Shown here: piece after piece, positions 42,164 through 50,145 of the stretch
Position numbering within the stretch: the first letter of the stretch is position 1
Layout: each line of letters opens with the position of its first letter
Source: Lachnospiraceae bacterium
GTDB lineage: Bacteria > Bacillota > Clostridia > Lachnospirales > Lachnospiraceae
Assembly: GCA_009774175.1 (NCBI GenBank)
Contig: VSNG01000001.1
Span: 124,001-188,000, forward strand
Direction of reading: 5' to 3'
Length of the DNA: 64,000 nt
Notes under the pieces: model-generated
Told to the model about the DNA's origin: nothing
What the model saw: only the letters and a program-made list of their open reading frames with translations
The model's database searches: none
Position numbers and translations under genes: made by a program

Positions 42164-42196
42164 GAAAACCGGCAGTATTTGCCGGTTTTCGCTTTT
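42164..42196. terminator. Terminator between convergent DUF378 and rsfS genes
   Basis: GAAAACCGGCA (42164-42174), loop GTATT, TGCCGGTTTTC (42180-42190), then GCTTTT. Perfect 11-pair stem, stronger T tail on the plus strand; it can also act on the minus-strand transcript ending at rsfS (42202). Confidence 0.85.
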
Positions 42197-42201
42197 AGGC
42201 G

Positions 42202-42552
42202 CTATTGCAGCGCTTCCTTTTCAATGAGAACGCCGTCCCGCCATATCCGTTCCAGATCGTAAAACAAACGGTTTTCACGGTCAAATATATGAATGATGAT
42301 ATCCTGAAAATCCATTAATATCCAATTGGCGTTTTGATAGCCCTCAATTTGTCGGACAGTAACACCCGCTCTTCCAAGCGCTTCCGACACATTATCCGTC
42401 ATAGCCTGAATCTGGCTCTTGTTACTGCCGTCGGCAATGATAAAGTAATCTGCAATGGTAGATATATTACTGATATCAATGATGCGAATATCCTCCGCCT
42501 TCTTGTCTTCTAGCGCATTTACCGCCAAAAGTGCGATTTCCCTTGTTTCCAT
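42202..42552 (-). CDS. rsfS: Ribosomal silencing factor RsfS
   Basis: 116 residues. The DUF143 fold is visible as IRIIDISNISTIADYFIIADGSN, GYQNANWILMDFQDIIIHIF and RENRLFYDLERIWRD. RsfS binds L14 and blocks subunit joining when nutrients are low. Last gene of the minus-strand obgE-yhbY-nadD-yqeK-rsfS series; it starts 17 bases after yqeK. AGGTG precedes the ATG. Confidence 0.96.
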   Translation of the reverse strand: METREIALLAVNALEDKKAEDIRIIDISNISTIADYFIIADGSNKSQIQAMTDNVSEALGRAGVTVRQIEGYQNANWILMDFQDIIIHIFDRENRLFYDLERIWRDGVLIEKEALQ

Positions 42553-42569
42553 GTAATCTTCACACCTTT

Positions 42570-43166
42570 CTAAGTTTCCATTCTTTTGTAATAGTTGTAG
42601 GTCCTGACGGTCATATCGTCCAGCTGTCCGTCTGTGGTCCGCAGATAGGCAAGCGTGTTTGCCAGTATTTTTTCCATTGTCCAGTCGAGATCCTGAAACG
42701 CAATCCGGCGAATCATATCCAGCTCCGCCAGCTGCTTTCTGTTTGGTTCTATATAGTCCGCAATATAAATGATTTTTTCCAGTCTGCTCATATCAGGGCG
42801 CCCCGTTGTGTGATAACGGATGGCATTCAGGACGTCGTCGTCGGTCACGCCGTACTTATGCTGCGCCAGGTAGGCGCCGGCTTTAGCGTGTAAAAGCGCC
42901 GTCGGATTGCCGCGTTCCACTGTCGTTACGTTGAGTCTTGCTTTCTCGCAAATGGCCACAAGCTCGGAGCCGTGCATGGACTTGGCGCAGTCGTGCAGCA
43001 GACCGGCCGTCATGGCGTTTGCCATGTCTTCTCCATGGGCCATGGAAAGAGCGGCGGCCGTATAGGCTACTCCCAGAGTATGGGCGTAACGCTTGGCGGA
43101 CAAAACCGCCTCCATCTCTTTACGGATATTGGCAGTATCCGGGTTTTCCATATTTTTGCCGCTCAT
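42570..43166 (-). CDS. yqeK: YqeK HD-domain Ap4A hydrolase
   Basis: 198 residues from ATG 43166 (AGGGGGT site eight bases before); the longer open frame upstream runs into nadD sequence in the wrong frame. HD metal-binding motifs are RYAHTLGVAYTAAAL, LLHDCAK and the later AIRYHTTGRPDMS and IIYIADYIEPNRK. Members hydrolyse diadenosine tetraphosphate symmetrically to ADP. Position directly after nadD is conserved in Firmicutes. Confidence 0.94.
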   Translation of the reverse strand: MSGKNMENPDTANIRKEMEAVLSAKRYAHTLGVAYTAAALSMAHGEDMANAMTAGLLHDCAKSMHGSELVAICEKARLNVTTVERGNPTALLHAKAGAYLAQHKYGVTDDDVLNAIRYHTTGRPDMSRLEKIIYIADYIEPNRKQLAELDMIRRIAFQDLDWTMEKILANTLAYLRTTDGQLDDMTVRTYNYYKRMET

Positions 43167-43210
43167 AACAGTATACCCCCTTTGGAACAGATTTAGATTT
43201 TTTTTATTAA

Positions 43211-43843
43211 TTAACTTTGATACAGCTGATTTTTGATAATATAGTCCTCCACCGCCCCGGGTACAAGGCCGTGTATCGTCTCTTTCCTTTGCAGGAGACC
43301 GCGGATCCGGGAAGAGGAAACGTCTATGCTGTCGATATCCAGTATTTCTACAAAAGCATGATATTTTTGCCGAAGATACTGTGACTGCGCCAGCAGCTGT
43401 TCCTTCATATCCTGCATGGAAAGGTCTGTAAAATCCTGCCTTTTCCTCACCGCCGCCAGTATGGTGCAGTTCTGGAAAATGAGTTCCGGGCATCGCCAGG
43501 TCTCTAGAGCGTACAGGCTGTCCGCGCCAAGAATAAAGTAATAATTCGTTTCGGGATGCAGGGCTTTCAGCTTTTGCAGCGTATGACTGGTGTAGGTGTT
43601 CGTATCCTCCGCAGCCTCCATGTCAGACAGTTCAAAACCGGGAATATCCCGGATGGCCAAAGCCGTCATTTCACACCGAACACAGGCCGGCAGAATTTCC
43701 TGCTGATTTTTCATGTAGGATACGCCGCTTGGCATAAATAACACCTTATCCAGCAAAAACTGTTCTTTTGCCTGTCCGGCAATTGCCAGATGGCCGTTGT
43801 GAATGGGATTAAAGGTGCCTCCCATGATGCCGATTCGCTTCAT
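43211..43843 (-). CDS. nadD: Nicotinate-nucleotide adenylyltransferase NadD
   Basis: 210 residues. The nucleotidyltransferase signature GGTFNPIHNGHL is at residues 8-19 and SSSRIRGLL is the C-terminal ISSTxIR-type motif. It joins NaMN and ATP into NaAD in NAD synthesis. Other landmarks: LLDKVLFMPSGVSYMKN and YFILGADSLYALETW. GGAGAG lies just before the ATG. Confidence 0.97.
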   Translation of the reverse strand: MKRIGIMGGTFNPIHNGHLAIAGQAKEQFLLDKVLFMPSGVSYMKNQQEILPACVRCEMTALAIRDIPGFELSDMEAAEDTNTYTSHTLQKLKALHPETNYYFILGADSLYALETWRCPELIFQNCTILAAVRKRQDFTDLSMQDMKEQLLAQSQYLRQKYHAFVEILDIDSIDVSSSRIRGLLQRKETIHGLVPGAVEDYIIKNQLYQS

Positions 43844-43889
43844 CCGCTCTCCTTTTTCCGTGTTTCTTTACACGCTTATACTGATATTC

Positions 43890-44189
43890 CTACGCTTTCG
43901 GCAGTATGATTTTGGGATTTTTCCTGTCAGGTTTGTAGAGGATGATTTTCTTGCCGATTACCTGTACAACCGTGGCATGTGTCCGCTCCGCCACAACTGC
44001 GGCGATCTGTTTCGGATCATCCGCACAATTTTTTAAAACGGCAATTTTTAACAGCTCCCTCGTATTGAAAGCGTCTCCGATGGAAGTCGTAAATTCCGGT
44101 GTAAGGCTTGCTTTTCCCACCTGAAAGATGGGATCAAGGCCGTTTGCCAGACTTTTCAGATAGGCTCTCTGTTTGCTGGTCAGTTCCAT
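43890..44189 (-). CDS. yhbY: YhbY-type CRM-domain RNA-binding protein
   Basis: 99 residues from ATG 44189 with AGGAGG correctly spaced; the frame is open to 44276 but that part overlaps the structured spacer. CRM domain features: LTSKQRAYLKSLANGLDPIF, GKASLTPEF and the VVQVIGKKIILYKP end. The family associates with pre-50S ribosomes. It lies between obgE and nadD, the usual order. Confidence 0.94.
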   Translation of the reverse strand: MELTSKQRAYLKSLANGLDPIFQVGKASLTPEFTTSIGDAFNTRELLKIAVLKNCADDPKQIAAVVAERTHATVVQVIGKKIILYKPDRKNPKIILPKA

Positions 44190-44206
44190 GTTTTCCTCCT
44201 GTTGTG

Positions 44207-44321
44207 GTCGCAGCTTATGCAGGCTGCGACGGCGCTTTTGTTTTCCGATCACGTGTCTGTGTCTGTTCACTCGCAAACCCGCGCTTATGCGCTTTCTGTC
44301 CGCCTTCGCCGGAGGTTTGCG
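44207..44321. repeat. Structured spacer between obgE and yhbY
   Basis: Two independent structures. First, GTCGCAGC (44207-44214) and GCTGCGAC (44223-44230) form a hairpin. Second, CGCAAACC (44272-44279) pairs with GGTTTGCG (44314-44321) and encloses two side hairpins, GCGC-TTAT-GCGC (44281-44292) and TCCGCC-TTC-GCCGGA (44299-44313, one mismatch), giving a three-way junction. No T tract. It recalls the multi-hairpin spacers in the mre-min operon but shares little sequence with them. Confidence 0.65.
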
Positions 44322-45611
44322 CTACTTATAATAATCGAAGGAAAGGCCGTACATCCTGACGGTGCTGCCCTCCTCAATGCCAAGCTCCTCAAGCTGTTTC
44401 AAAATCCCCTGTTCCCGCAAAAAGTCCTGAAAGAATTTAAAGCCTTTCTCAGATTCCAGATTCGTATAAGAAAGCATTTTTTCGATGCGCGGGCCCTCCA
44501 CAACATATTCGTCTTCGGTCTCATCGTAGTCGACCGTAAAAGGCTCGTTTTCGATATCAAAATGAAACTCCGGGAAAAACTCCTGGGCAAAGGTGAGGGG
44601 CTTATTATCCAGCTCTTCCAGACGGTTGTTAATGGCGTAGAGAAGCTCCCTTACGCCTTTACCGCTGACTGCGGAAATGGCATGGACGGGAATCCCCTGC
44701 GGTTCAAATTCCGCCCGTATCTTTGCGACGGGATCGCTGTCTTTCTCATAAATCATGTCAATCTTATTGGCCGCAATGATCTGCGGACGCTCCGCCAGCG
44801 ATTTTTCGTAGGCGGACAGCTCTTTGTTAATGGCGTAGATGTCCTGAATGGGATCCCGCCCTTCGGTGGAAGCCGCATCCACAATGTGTACGATCAGTCT
44901 GGTGCGCTCAATATGGCGTAAAAATTCATGACCAAGCCCTACGCCCTCCGATGCGCCCTCAATCAGACCGGGAATATCGGCAATCACAAAGCCTTTTGCA
45001 TCGTCCAGATCCACTACGCCGAGATTGGGGTTTAAGGTCGTGAAGTGATAATTGGCAATTTTGGGTCTGGCGTTCGTCACTTTTGCCAAAAAGGTGGATT
45101 TTCCCACATTGGGAAAGCCTACGAGACCTACGTCGGCAATTACCTTAAGCTCCAGAAGCAGTTCCAGCTCCTGTGCCGGCTGGCCCGGCTGGGCATACTT
45201 GGGGGCCTGCATGGTACTGGTGGCATAGTGCTGGTTGCCGTTGCCGCCGCGGCCGCCCTTTAACAGAAGAAAGCGTCTGTTTTCCCCGGACATATCGGTG
45301 ATAACCTTGCCGCTTTCTGCCTCCCGAATTACTGTGCCTTCCGGCACTTTGATGGTGATATCCTCGCCGTTCTTTCCGGCGCAGTTTTTCTTACCGCCTT
45401 CTTCGCCGTTTTTCGCGCAGTATTTTCGGATATGCCTGAAATCCGTCAAAGTGTTTAAGCCTTCGTCGATTTCAAAATAAACGCTTCCGCCGTTGCCGCC
45501 GTCCCCGCCGTCAGGGCCGCCGTTAGGCACATATTTTTCCCTGCGGAAAGAGACATGGCCGTCGCCGCCCTTACCGCTTTTTACATAAATTTTAGCACGA
45601 TCTGCAAACAT
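44322..45611 (-). CDS. obgE: Obg family GTPase
   Basis: 429 residues from ATG 45611 (AAGGAT site). Three parts: Gly-rich Obg domain (SGKGGDGHVSFRREKY, NGGPDGGDGGNGGSV), a GTPase domain with P-loop GFPNVGKSTFL near residue 165, switch II DIPGLIEGA and NKID, and a C-terminal OCT domain, the form found in Gram-positive Obg. Essential GTPase in 50S maturation and stress signalling. A terminator separates it from rpmA upstream. Confidence 0.97.
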   Translation of the reverse strand: MFADRAKIYVKSGKGGDGHVSFRREKYVPNGGPDGGDGGNGGSVYFEIDEGLNTLTDFRHIRKYCAKNGEEGGKKNCAGKNGEDITIKVPEGTVIREAESGKVITDMSGENRRFLLLKGGRGGNGNQHYATSTMQAPKYAQPGQPAQELELLLELKVIADVGLVGFPNVGKSTFLAKVTNARPKIANYHFTTLNPNLGVVDLDDAKGFVIADIPGLIEGASEGVGLGHEFLRHIERTRLIVHIVDAASTEGRDPIQDIYAINKELSAYEKSLAERPQIIAANKIDMIYEKDSDPVAKIRAEFEPQGIPVHAISAVSGKGVRELLYAINNRLEELDNKPLTFAQEFFPEFHFDIENEPFTVDYDETEDEYVVEGPRIEKMLSYTNLESEKGFKFFQDFLREQGILKQLEELGIEEGSTVRMYGLSFDYYK

Positions 45612-45645
45612 AATTATCCTTCTTTGCCTGTTTTCGGATTTCAGA

Positions 45646-45679
45646 TAAAGAAAAGCTCCAAACATTGGATGTTCGGAGC
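45646..45679 (-). terminator. Intrinsic terminator after the rplU-prp-rpmA operon
   Basis: On the minus strand GCTCCGAACAT and ATGTTTGGAGC (plus coordinates 45669-45679 and 45655-45665) form an 11-pair stem with a three-base loop, followed by TTTTCTTT. It lies 15 bases after the rpmA stop. Confidence 0.88.
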
Positions 45680-45693
45680 CTGTTTTACGGTTC

Positions 45694-45978
45694 TTACTTC
45701 TCTACAGGATACACGGAAGCCTGCTTCTTGTCTCTTCCTTTTCTTTCGAAACGAAGAACGCCGTCTACCAGAGCAAACAGTGTGTCGTCCCCGCCTCTGC
45801 CGACGTTAACGCCGGGATGAATCTTGGTCCCACGCTGTCTGTATAAGATATTTCCTGCTTTGACGAACTGTCCGTCAGCTCTTTTCGCCCCTAATCTCTT
45901 GGACTCGGAATCACGGCCGTTCTTGGTGGAACCGACTCCCTTTTTATGTGCGAAAAATTGAAGGTTCATATTTAACAT
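45694..45978 (-). CDS. rpmA: 50S ribosomal protein L27 with cleavable N-terminus
   Basis: 94 residues from ATG 45978 with GAGGAGGTG eight bases upstream; an alternative ATG is at 45969. The N-terminus MLNMNLQFFAHKKGVGS contains the LQFF/AHKKG site cut by the Prp protease in Firmicutes to expose the mature end that reaches the peptidyl transferase centre. The prp gene is immediately upstream. The remainder (GRDSESKRLGAKRADGQFV, ILYRQRGTKIHPG) is canonical L27. Confidence 0.98.
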   Translation of the reverse strand: MLNMNLQFFAHKKGVGSTKNGRDSESKRLGAKRADGQFVKAGNILYRQRGTKIHPGVNVGRGGDDTLFALVDGVLRFERKGRDKKQASVYPVEK

Positions 45979-45982
45979 GGTA

Positions 45983-46315
45983 TTACACCTCCTCAAATGT
46001 CAATTTACAGTGCTGCTTTCCGTACTGAGACTCGATCTGTCCCAGTCCGAGTATCAGGGAATCCATCAGAACGACAGAAGCATCCTTAAGCGGCCGTTTC
46101 AGAAAAGTACATCTGATACTGCCCTCCCTTTCGTCCGTTTCTACCTGCATCGGCTCCTTTGCGATTTCCTCAAGGGAATTTACCGTGTTGATCACAAGAA
46201 TGGAAATCGCCGCACAGACGATATCCTGTCCATAATCCGCATATTCCGCGTGGCCGCTGCATGTAAATCTGAGATATTCACCCGATTCGGTTTTATAAAT
46301 TCTGATCTCGGTCAT
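45983..46315 (-). CDS. prp: Ribosomal-processing cysteine protease Prp
   Basis: 110 residues. The conserved catalytic pair is in CSGHAEYADYGQDIVCAAIS: His22 and Cys34 by count. It removes the N-terminal extension of L27 encoded next door. Translation is coupled to rplU, with the ATG sharing one base with the rplU stop, and rpmA starts five bases after the prp stop. Confidence 0.95.
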   Translation of the reverse strand: MTEIRIYKTESGEYLRFTCSGHAEYADYGQDIVCAAISILVINTVNSLEEIAKEPMQVETDEREGSIRCTFLKRPLKDASVVLMDSLILGLGQIESQYGKQHCKLTFEEV

Positions 46316-46620
46316 TACGCATTGATCTTGTCAATCTTGATCTGCGTATAGAGCTGTCTGTGACCGTTTTTCTTGTGATAACCGGTCTTTCTCTTGTACT
46401 TGTAGACGATAACCTTTTTGCTCTTGCCCTGATCCGTAACGGTTCCTGTCACGGTAGCGCCGGCAACGTCGCCCGCAACCTTAAGCTCCTTATCGCTGAC
46501 AGCGATTACCTGATCAAATGTAACAGTAGAACCTACCTCAACGTCGAGCTTTTCCACTCTGATCTCGTCGCCCTCGGATACCTTGTACTGTTTTCCGCCT
46601 GTTGCAATGATTGCGTACAT
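46315..46620 (-). CDS. rplU: 50S ribosomal protein L21
   Basis: 101 residues from ATG 46620 with AGGAGGTG upstream. It starts MYAIIATGGKQYKVSEGD and ends KKNGHRQLYTQIKI, both typical of L21. First gene of the rplU-prp-rpmA operon, preceded by a near-consensus promoter and a leader of roughly 90 bases. Confidence 0.98.
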   Translation of the reverse strand: MYAIIATGGKQYKVSEGDEIRVEKLDVEVGSTVTFDQVIAVSDKELKVAGDVAGATVTGTVTDQGKSKKVIVYKYKRKTGYHKKNGHRQLYTQIKIDKINA

Positions 46621-46720
46621 ACCTGCACACCTCCTATTCATGGACTTACGCCCATTTACTCGCTAACTGTGGTGATGCCAAAATGGCATACTTTTACCTC
46701 GTTATGCGGCATACTCAGAT
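46621..46720 (-). promoter_or_regulatory. Structured 5' leader of rplU, possible L21 leader
   Basis: Between the promoter and rplU the transcript contains the perfect hairpin ATGCCA-TTT-TGGCAT (plus coordinates 46675-46689). Firmicutes often carry an autoregulatory L21 leader at this place. I cannot confirm the family consensus by eye, so only the position and hairpin are evidence. Confidence 0.45.
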
Positions 46721-46749
46721 ATTGTAACGGGTTTTTTACCGTTTGTCAA
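46721..46749 (-). promoter_or_regulatory. Strong promoter of rplU-prp-rpmA
   Basis: Minus strand TTGACA (46744-46749), 17-base spacer, TACAAT (46721-46726). One base from full consensus, as expected for a ribosomal protein operon. It begins 18 bases after the lspA stop. Confidence 0.93.
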
Positions 46750-46767
46750 CAAATTTCTTGGATCAGG

Positions 46768-47283
46768 TCAGTTCTTTTGGCCCGGCAGGGAAAACAGCCG
46801 GTCAAGCTCCTCTTCTGTATAATAGAAAAACAGAAGTAGAGCCAGAAGCGCCACGCCGCACGTAATGTAAACATCCGCCACGTTAAACTTCGGAAAATTG
46901 ATGGGCACAAAATAGATGAAGTCCACCACGTAATGTCTGACAAGACGGTCAAGCAGGTTTCCTCCTGCACCGCCGAGAATAAACAGCATACACAGCCGCA
47001 TCGGCGTAAAACGGCGGGTGGCGGGCAGGGTAAAAAGCTTCCATGCAAGCAATAAAACGACTACTACAGTCAATGTAATTAAAAAGGCCTGTCTGCCCTC
47101 AAAGGAGCTGAATGCGGCCCCTGTGTTTTCCAGATAGGAAAACTCCAGTACACTTTGCAGGATAATAAAGGAGGGCTGCCCCTTTAAGCGGGAAATGGCC
47201 AGTAATTTGGTAAATTGATCGACTCCCATTAAAACGCACAGCATAAGCAGAGAAAAAATAAGATTTCTTTTTTGTGATTTCAT
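46768..47283 (-). CDS. lspA: Prolipoprotein signal peptidase, copy 2
   Basis: 171 residues, four membrane segments. Catalytic aspartates in GGAGGNLLDRLVRHYVVDF and FNVADVYITCG; SYLENTGAAFSSF is the conserved Asn stretch. All active-site residues are kept, so it should be functional. It is clearly different in sequence from the copy at 22723-23250 and is not a recent duplicate. It lies alone between the Nudix hydrolase and rplU promoter. AGGAAC is a weak ribosome binding site. Confidence 0.94.
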   Translation of the reverse strand: MKSQKRNLIFSLLMLCVLMGVDQFTKLLAISRLKGQPSFIILQSVLEFSYLENTGAAFSSFEGRQAFLITLTVVVVLLLAWKLFTLPATRRFTPMRLCMLFILGGAGGNLLDRLVRHYVVDFIYFVPINFPKFNVADVYITCGVALLALLLFFYYTEEELDRLFSLPGQKN

Positions 47284-47396
47284 ATCCTGTCAGACAGTTC
47301 CTTTCTTAAAAAACGGGGATAAACAATAATGCAAAAATATTGTTTCATAATATGACAAAAATCGACTAAATAAGTCAATGCAATTCGGTTCGTATT

Positions 47397-47954
47397 TCAA
47401 AATGACGGATTTCCTGCAAAAAAGTAGGCGGCAAGCTGTGCCCGGGAACTGAACTCCTCCGTTTCCAACAACTCTCTGACCGCTTCTTTCGTATAAAAGT
47501 CTGCTGTAATCTGTTCGTTTTCGGAAGTGTGATCCTCAAAATTTCCTTCCGCTTCCACGAAGGCAATCTGTGTTTTCACATCGGAAAAAGCCACTGCGGC
47601 AAAGGAAGGCGGCAGAATGCTGTGGATTTTTTTCACACTAAGACCTGTTTCTTCGTACAGCTCTCTCTGAATACATTCCTCCAGAGATTCCCCTTCGTTT
47701 AGCATACCCGCGCAAAGATTATAGACAAAACGGTTGACGCCCATACGAAATTCCCGAAGCAGGAGCATTTTTCCGTCATGCCAGGCTACAATGGAGACGC
47801 CGCTGACCCGTTTCCCGATGGCGTCAGGCCCGGGGATTTCACTTCTGCTGACAATCTCATACTTTTTCTCACGGCCTGCTTTATTTTGATAGGTGAGCTC
47901 GTAATTTTTCAGGTATTTGCCGTCTTTTACTTTTTCCATATGTAGAAGCTTCAT
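47397..47954 (-). CDS. Nudix hydrolase, ADP-ribose pyrophosphatase type
   Basis: 185 residues from the second Met (47954), which is ten bases after GGAG; the first ATG at 47963 overlaps the preceding stop but has no spaced site. The Nudix box is GMLNEGESLEECIQRELYEE followed by TGL, with all Glu metal ligands. An N-terminal beta region (YELTYQNKAGREKKYEIVSR) resembles NudF-like enzymes. Probable substrate is a nucleoside diphosphate sugar, unproven. Confidence 0.88.
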   Translation of the reverse strand: MKLLHMEKVKDGKYLKNYELTYQNKAGREKKYEIVSRSEIPGPDAIGKRVSGVSIVAWHDGKMLLLREFRMGVNRFVYNLCAGMLNEGESLEECIQRELYEETGLSVKKIHSILPPSFAAVAFSDVKTQIAFVEAEGNFEDHTSENEQITADFYTKEAVRELLETEEFSSRAQLAAYFFAGNPSF

Positions 47955-47959
47955 GGGGC

Positions 47960-49165
47960 TCATACTCCTTTCTGCGAAGACAACTGCCGCGCAAGACTTG
48001 GCGCCGTTTTTTTTCTTGTCAGCTCCATCAGCCCAAGCGGCGTCATATCGTGTGCTCTTGCGGGAACAGGATCCTGCTTCAGAAGCTCCTGCATATACTG
48101 CAAAAGCTCCTGCTCCCGTTTTCTGTCCTTCATGTTTATAAAGTCAATCAGAATCATGCCGGAGAGGTTTCTTGCGCGCAGATGTATGGCAATCATCTTT
48201 GCGGCCTCTTTGTTGATGCGGTAATAGGTTTCCTCTTTTTCTTTGCCGGATTCGTATTTCCCTGTATTGACGTCTATGGAAATCAGCGCCTCTGTAGGCT
48301 CAATTACAAGATAGCCGCCGGATTTGAGCCAGACCTTTTTATCCATAAGCTCCTGCAGGCGCGCTTCTGTGGAATAGAGCTTATAAAGCGGGAGCAGGGC
48401 GTCCTCATAGAGCCGCAGCGGAATCCCGGATTGCGCGCAGTATGCGAATAGCCCATCGTAAATCTCCGGCAGATCTGTGATTACCTCGTCGTATTCCGAG
48501 CGGTAGGCGTTTTCAATAAAGGTAATATAATTCGGCTTTCCCTCATAGAGACAGCTGTAACAGGTTCGATAAGGGCCTGTTTCCAGAATCCGATCCATGA
48601 CTGCCGAAAGCTCCCGCGCCTCCTGAATCAGAGGCGCTGTATCGGTAAGGCCGCTGGCATTTGTCCTGACAATCAGGCGGTAACGTTCGGCAATTTCTGT
48701 AAGCGCCTCTGTATTTTGTAATCTTAATCTGGCTGCGCCATCCAGCTTGGAGGAGACCTGAACGCCCGAAGCCCGGCCTTTTCCACGAAGGGAAACCACC
48801 GAATACTGTCCGGCAAGGGAAAGCCTTGTGGTGACACCGGCAAGCTTTGTTTTTATGGGTTCCTTGGAAATCTGTACCAGAAGCTCGTCTCCCACTTTCA
48901 GAGAACCGTCCGGCCTGCGGTTTGTAAGCCGGGCCTGCGATACCTCCGCAAGAGGCAGGAACGTAAGATAGCCGCCTCCCAGATCAATGAAGGCGGCGCC
49001 TATATTCTCAGAAATGCTCTGCACCTTCCCCACGTGAATATGTCCCACGGCGTGCTTGATTTCTTCCATCACCTGTGCGGACAGAATCTGATTGTCACGC
49101 AGTAAAAGGGCGAGCAGTTTTTCATGGTGTCGTATGACCAGAATTTTACCCTTGTGTGTCGTCAT
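47960..49165 (-). CDS. rng: Ribonuclease E/G family protein, short form
   Basis: 401 residues from ATG 49165, shorter than the roughly 480 of RNase G. N-terminal S1-type domain (GHIHVGKVQSISENIGAAF, FIDLGGGYLTFLPLAEVSQ), then the catalytic DNase I-like domain with SIDVNTGKYESG and ILIDFINMKDRKREQELL, the two Asp-bearing motifs. The protein ends soon after TPLGLMELTRKK, just before the place where canonical members have the CPxC zinc link. It would process RNA endonucleolytically. The start lacks a strong ribosome binding site, and the 5' leader carries a long hairpin. Confidence 0.88.
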   Translation of the reverse strand: MTTHKGKILVIRHHEKLLALLLRDNQILSAQVMEEIKHAVGHIHVGKVQSISENIGAAFIDLGGGYLTFLPLAEVSQARLTNRRPDGSLKVGDELLVQISKEPIKTKLAGVTTRLSLAGQYSVVSLRGKGRASGVQVSSKLDGAARLRLQNTEALTEIAERYRLIVRTNASGLTDTAPLIQEARELSAVMDRILETGPYRTCYSCLYEGKPNYITFIENAYRSEYDEVITDLPEIYDGLFAYCAQSGIPLRLYEDALLPLYKLYSTEARLQELMDKKVWLKSGGYLVIEPTEALISIDVNTGKYESGKEKEETYYRINKEAAKMIAIHLRARNLSGMILIDFINMKDRKREQELLQYMQELLKQDPVPARAHDMTPLGLMELTRKKTAPSLARQLSSQKGV

Positions 49166-49268
49166 GTATCGCTGTATTATCCCCGGAAACTGTAATTGTT
49201 CGAAGTGGCAATGTCCAAGAGGCTGCAATCCCTGGCAATACCGACAGGACTTATTCCGTAATTCCTGC

Positions 49269-49292
49269 GTCGCAGGGTCAGCGCCCTGCGAC
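49269..49292 (-). promoter_or_regulatory. Hairpin at the start of the RNase E/G transcript
   Basis: Nine-pair perfect stem GTCGCAGGG (49269-49277) with CCCTGCGAC (49284-49292), six-base loop. It sits at the expected transcription start and about 100 bases before the start codon. No T tract, so not a terminator. Confidence 0.6.
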
Positions 49293-49293
49293 A

Positions 49294-49321
49294 ATTATAA
49301 CACACAATGACGGGAATGCAA
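49294..49321 (-). promoter_or_regulatory. Promoter of the RNase E/G gene
   Basis: Minus strand TTGCAT (49316-49321), 16-base spacer, TATAAT (49294-49299). It starts six bases after the stop of the DUF2344 gene and gives a leader of about 120 bases. Confidence 0.75.
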
Positions 49322-49327
49322 GTCACA

Positions 49328-50026
49328 TCATACAGCCTCGGCAAGAGGAACAAACTGATGTTCCACCCCTTCCCCGGCCAGATCCGTATAGGTTTCCAGC
49401 CGTGTCACCTGATACGCTGACGGCAAAATATCCACTCCTGCAAACTGGCAGAATTTTTCAAGCACCATGGAGGGCTTGATGCTGCCGCTGCTGCTGGCAT
49501 TTACCAGCATCTGTATGGTTTCGTCCGTATCTGCGTGGATTTCGTAGATGCCCTGCTTTAAATCAAGCTCTACCACGCTTCTTTTCGTCTCTTTGGTATA
49601 AGGGATCGTTTCCTGTCCGTAAAAGGCCTGTATTTTTCCGTTAAGGTCATCGACAGGGAAGACGCCTTCCTTCATTTGAATACGGTAGGAAGCCGCCGCT
49701 ACGCTTGCCATGGCGTTTTTAGCCTGATCCGGCAAGGGAGTTACGGAAAGAATTTCCACACCCTCCACCATAACCTGATTCAGATCATGCTTCATCTGCT
49801 CCACAGAAGGCATGGAAAGAACCTCAATATCCATGTATTCCCCATAGCTTTCCATACCGACGCCAAGTGGCGCGGCAAAGGACATAATCTGATGCGGACT
49901 GAACCCTTCCGAATATTTGACATCGACCCCGGCCCGTCTGATTGCTTTTTGGAAAAAACGCATCGTGTCCAGATGACCGATAAATTTCATAACGCCGTAT
50001 TTTGCAAATTTGATTCTTACTTTCAT
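49328..50026 (-). CDS. TIGR03936 family radical SAM-associated protein (DUF2344)
   Basis: 232 residues. It begins VRIKFAKYGVMKFIGHLDTM and contains AIRRAGVDVKYSEGFSPHQ, hallmarks of DUF2344. It has no cluster motif itself; in some organisms this domain is the C-terminal part of the TIGR03960 radical SAM protein, which here is the separate gene just upstream. The pair is conserved next to rng/rplU in Clostridia. The reaction is unknown. Confidence 0.93.
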   Translation of the reverse strand: MKVRIKFAKYGVMKFIGHLDTMRFFQKAIRRAGVDVKYSEGFSPHQIMSFAAPLGVGMESYGEYMDIEVLSMPSVEQMKHDLNQVMVEGVEILSVTPLPDQAKNAMASVAAASYRIQMKEGVFPVDDLNGKIQAFYGQETIPYTKETKRSVVELDLKQGIYEIHADTDETIQMLVNASSSGSIKPSMVLEKFCQFAGVDILPSAYQVTRLETYTDLAGEGVEHQFVPLAEAV

Positions 50027-50145
50027 TGTTTACCTCATTTTTTCCGGCCTGTTTCAGGAAGCTGTCAAGGCTCTCTTATGTCGATGTTTTCCTTCATAGG
50101 TAAAGCAAGCTACCTTCTGCAAAACCGGCGTATCATGCATTGGCA

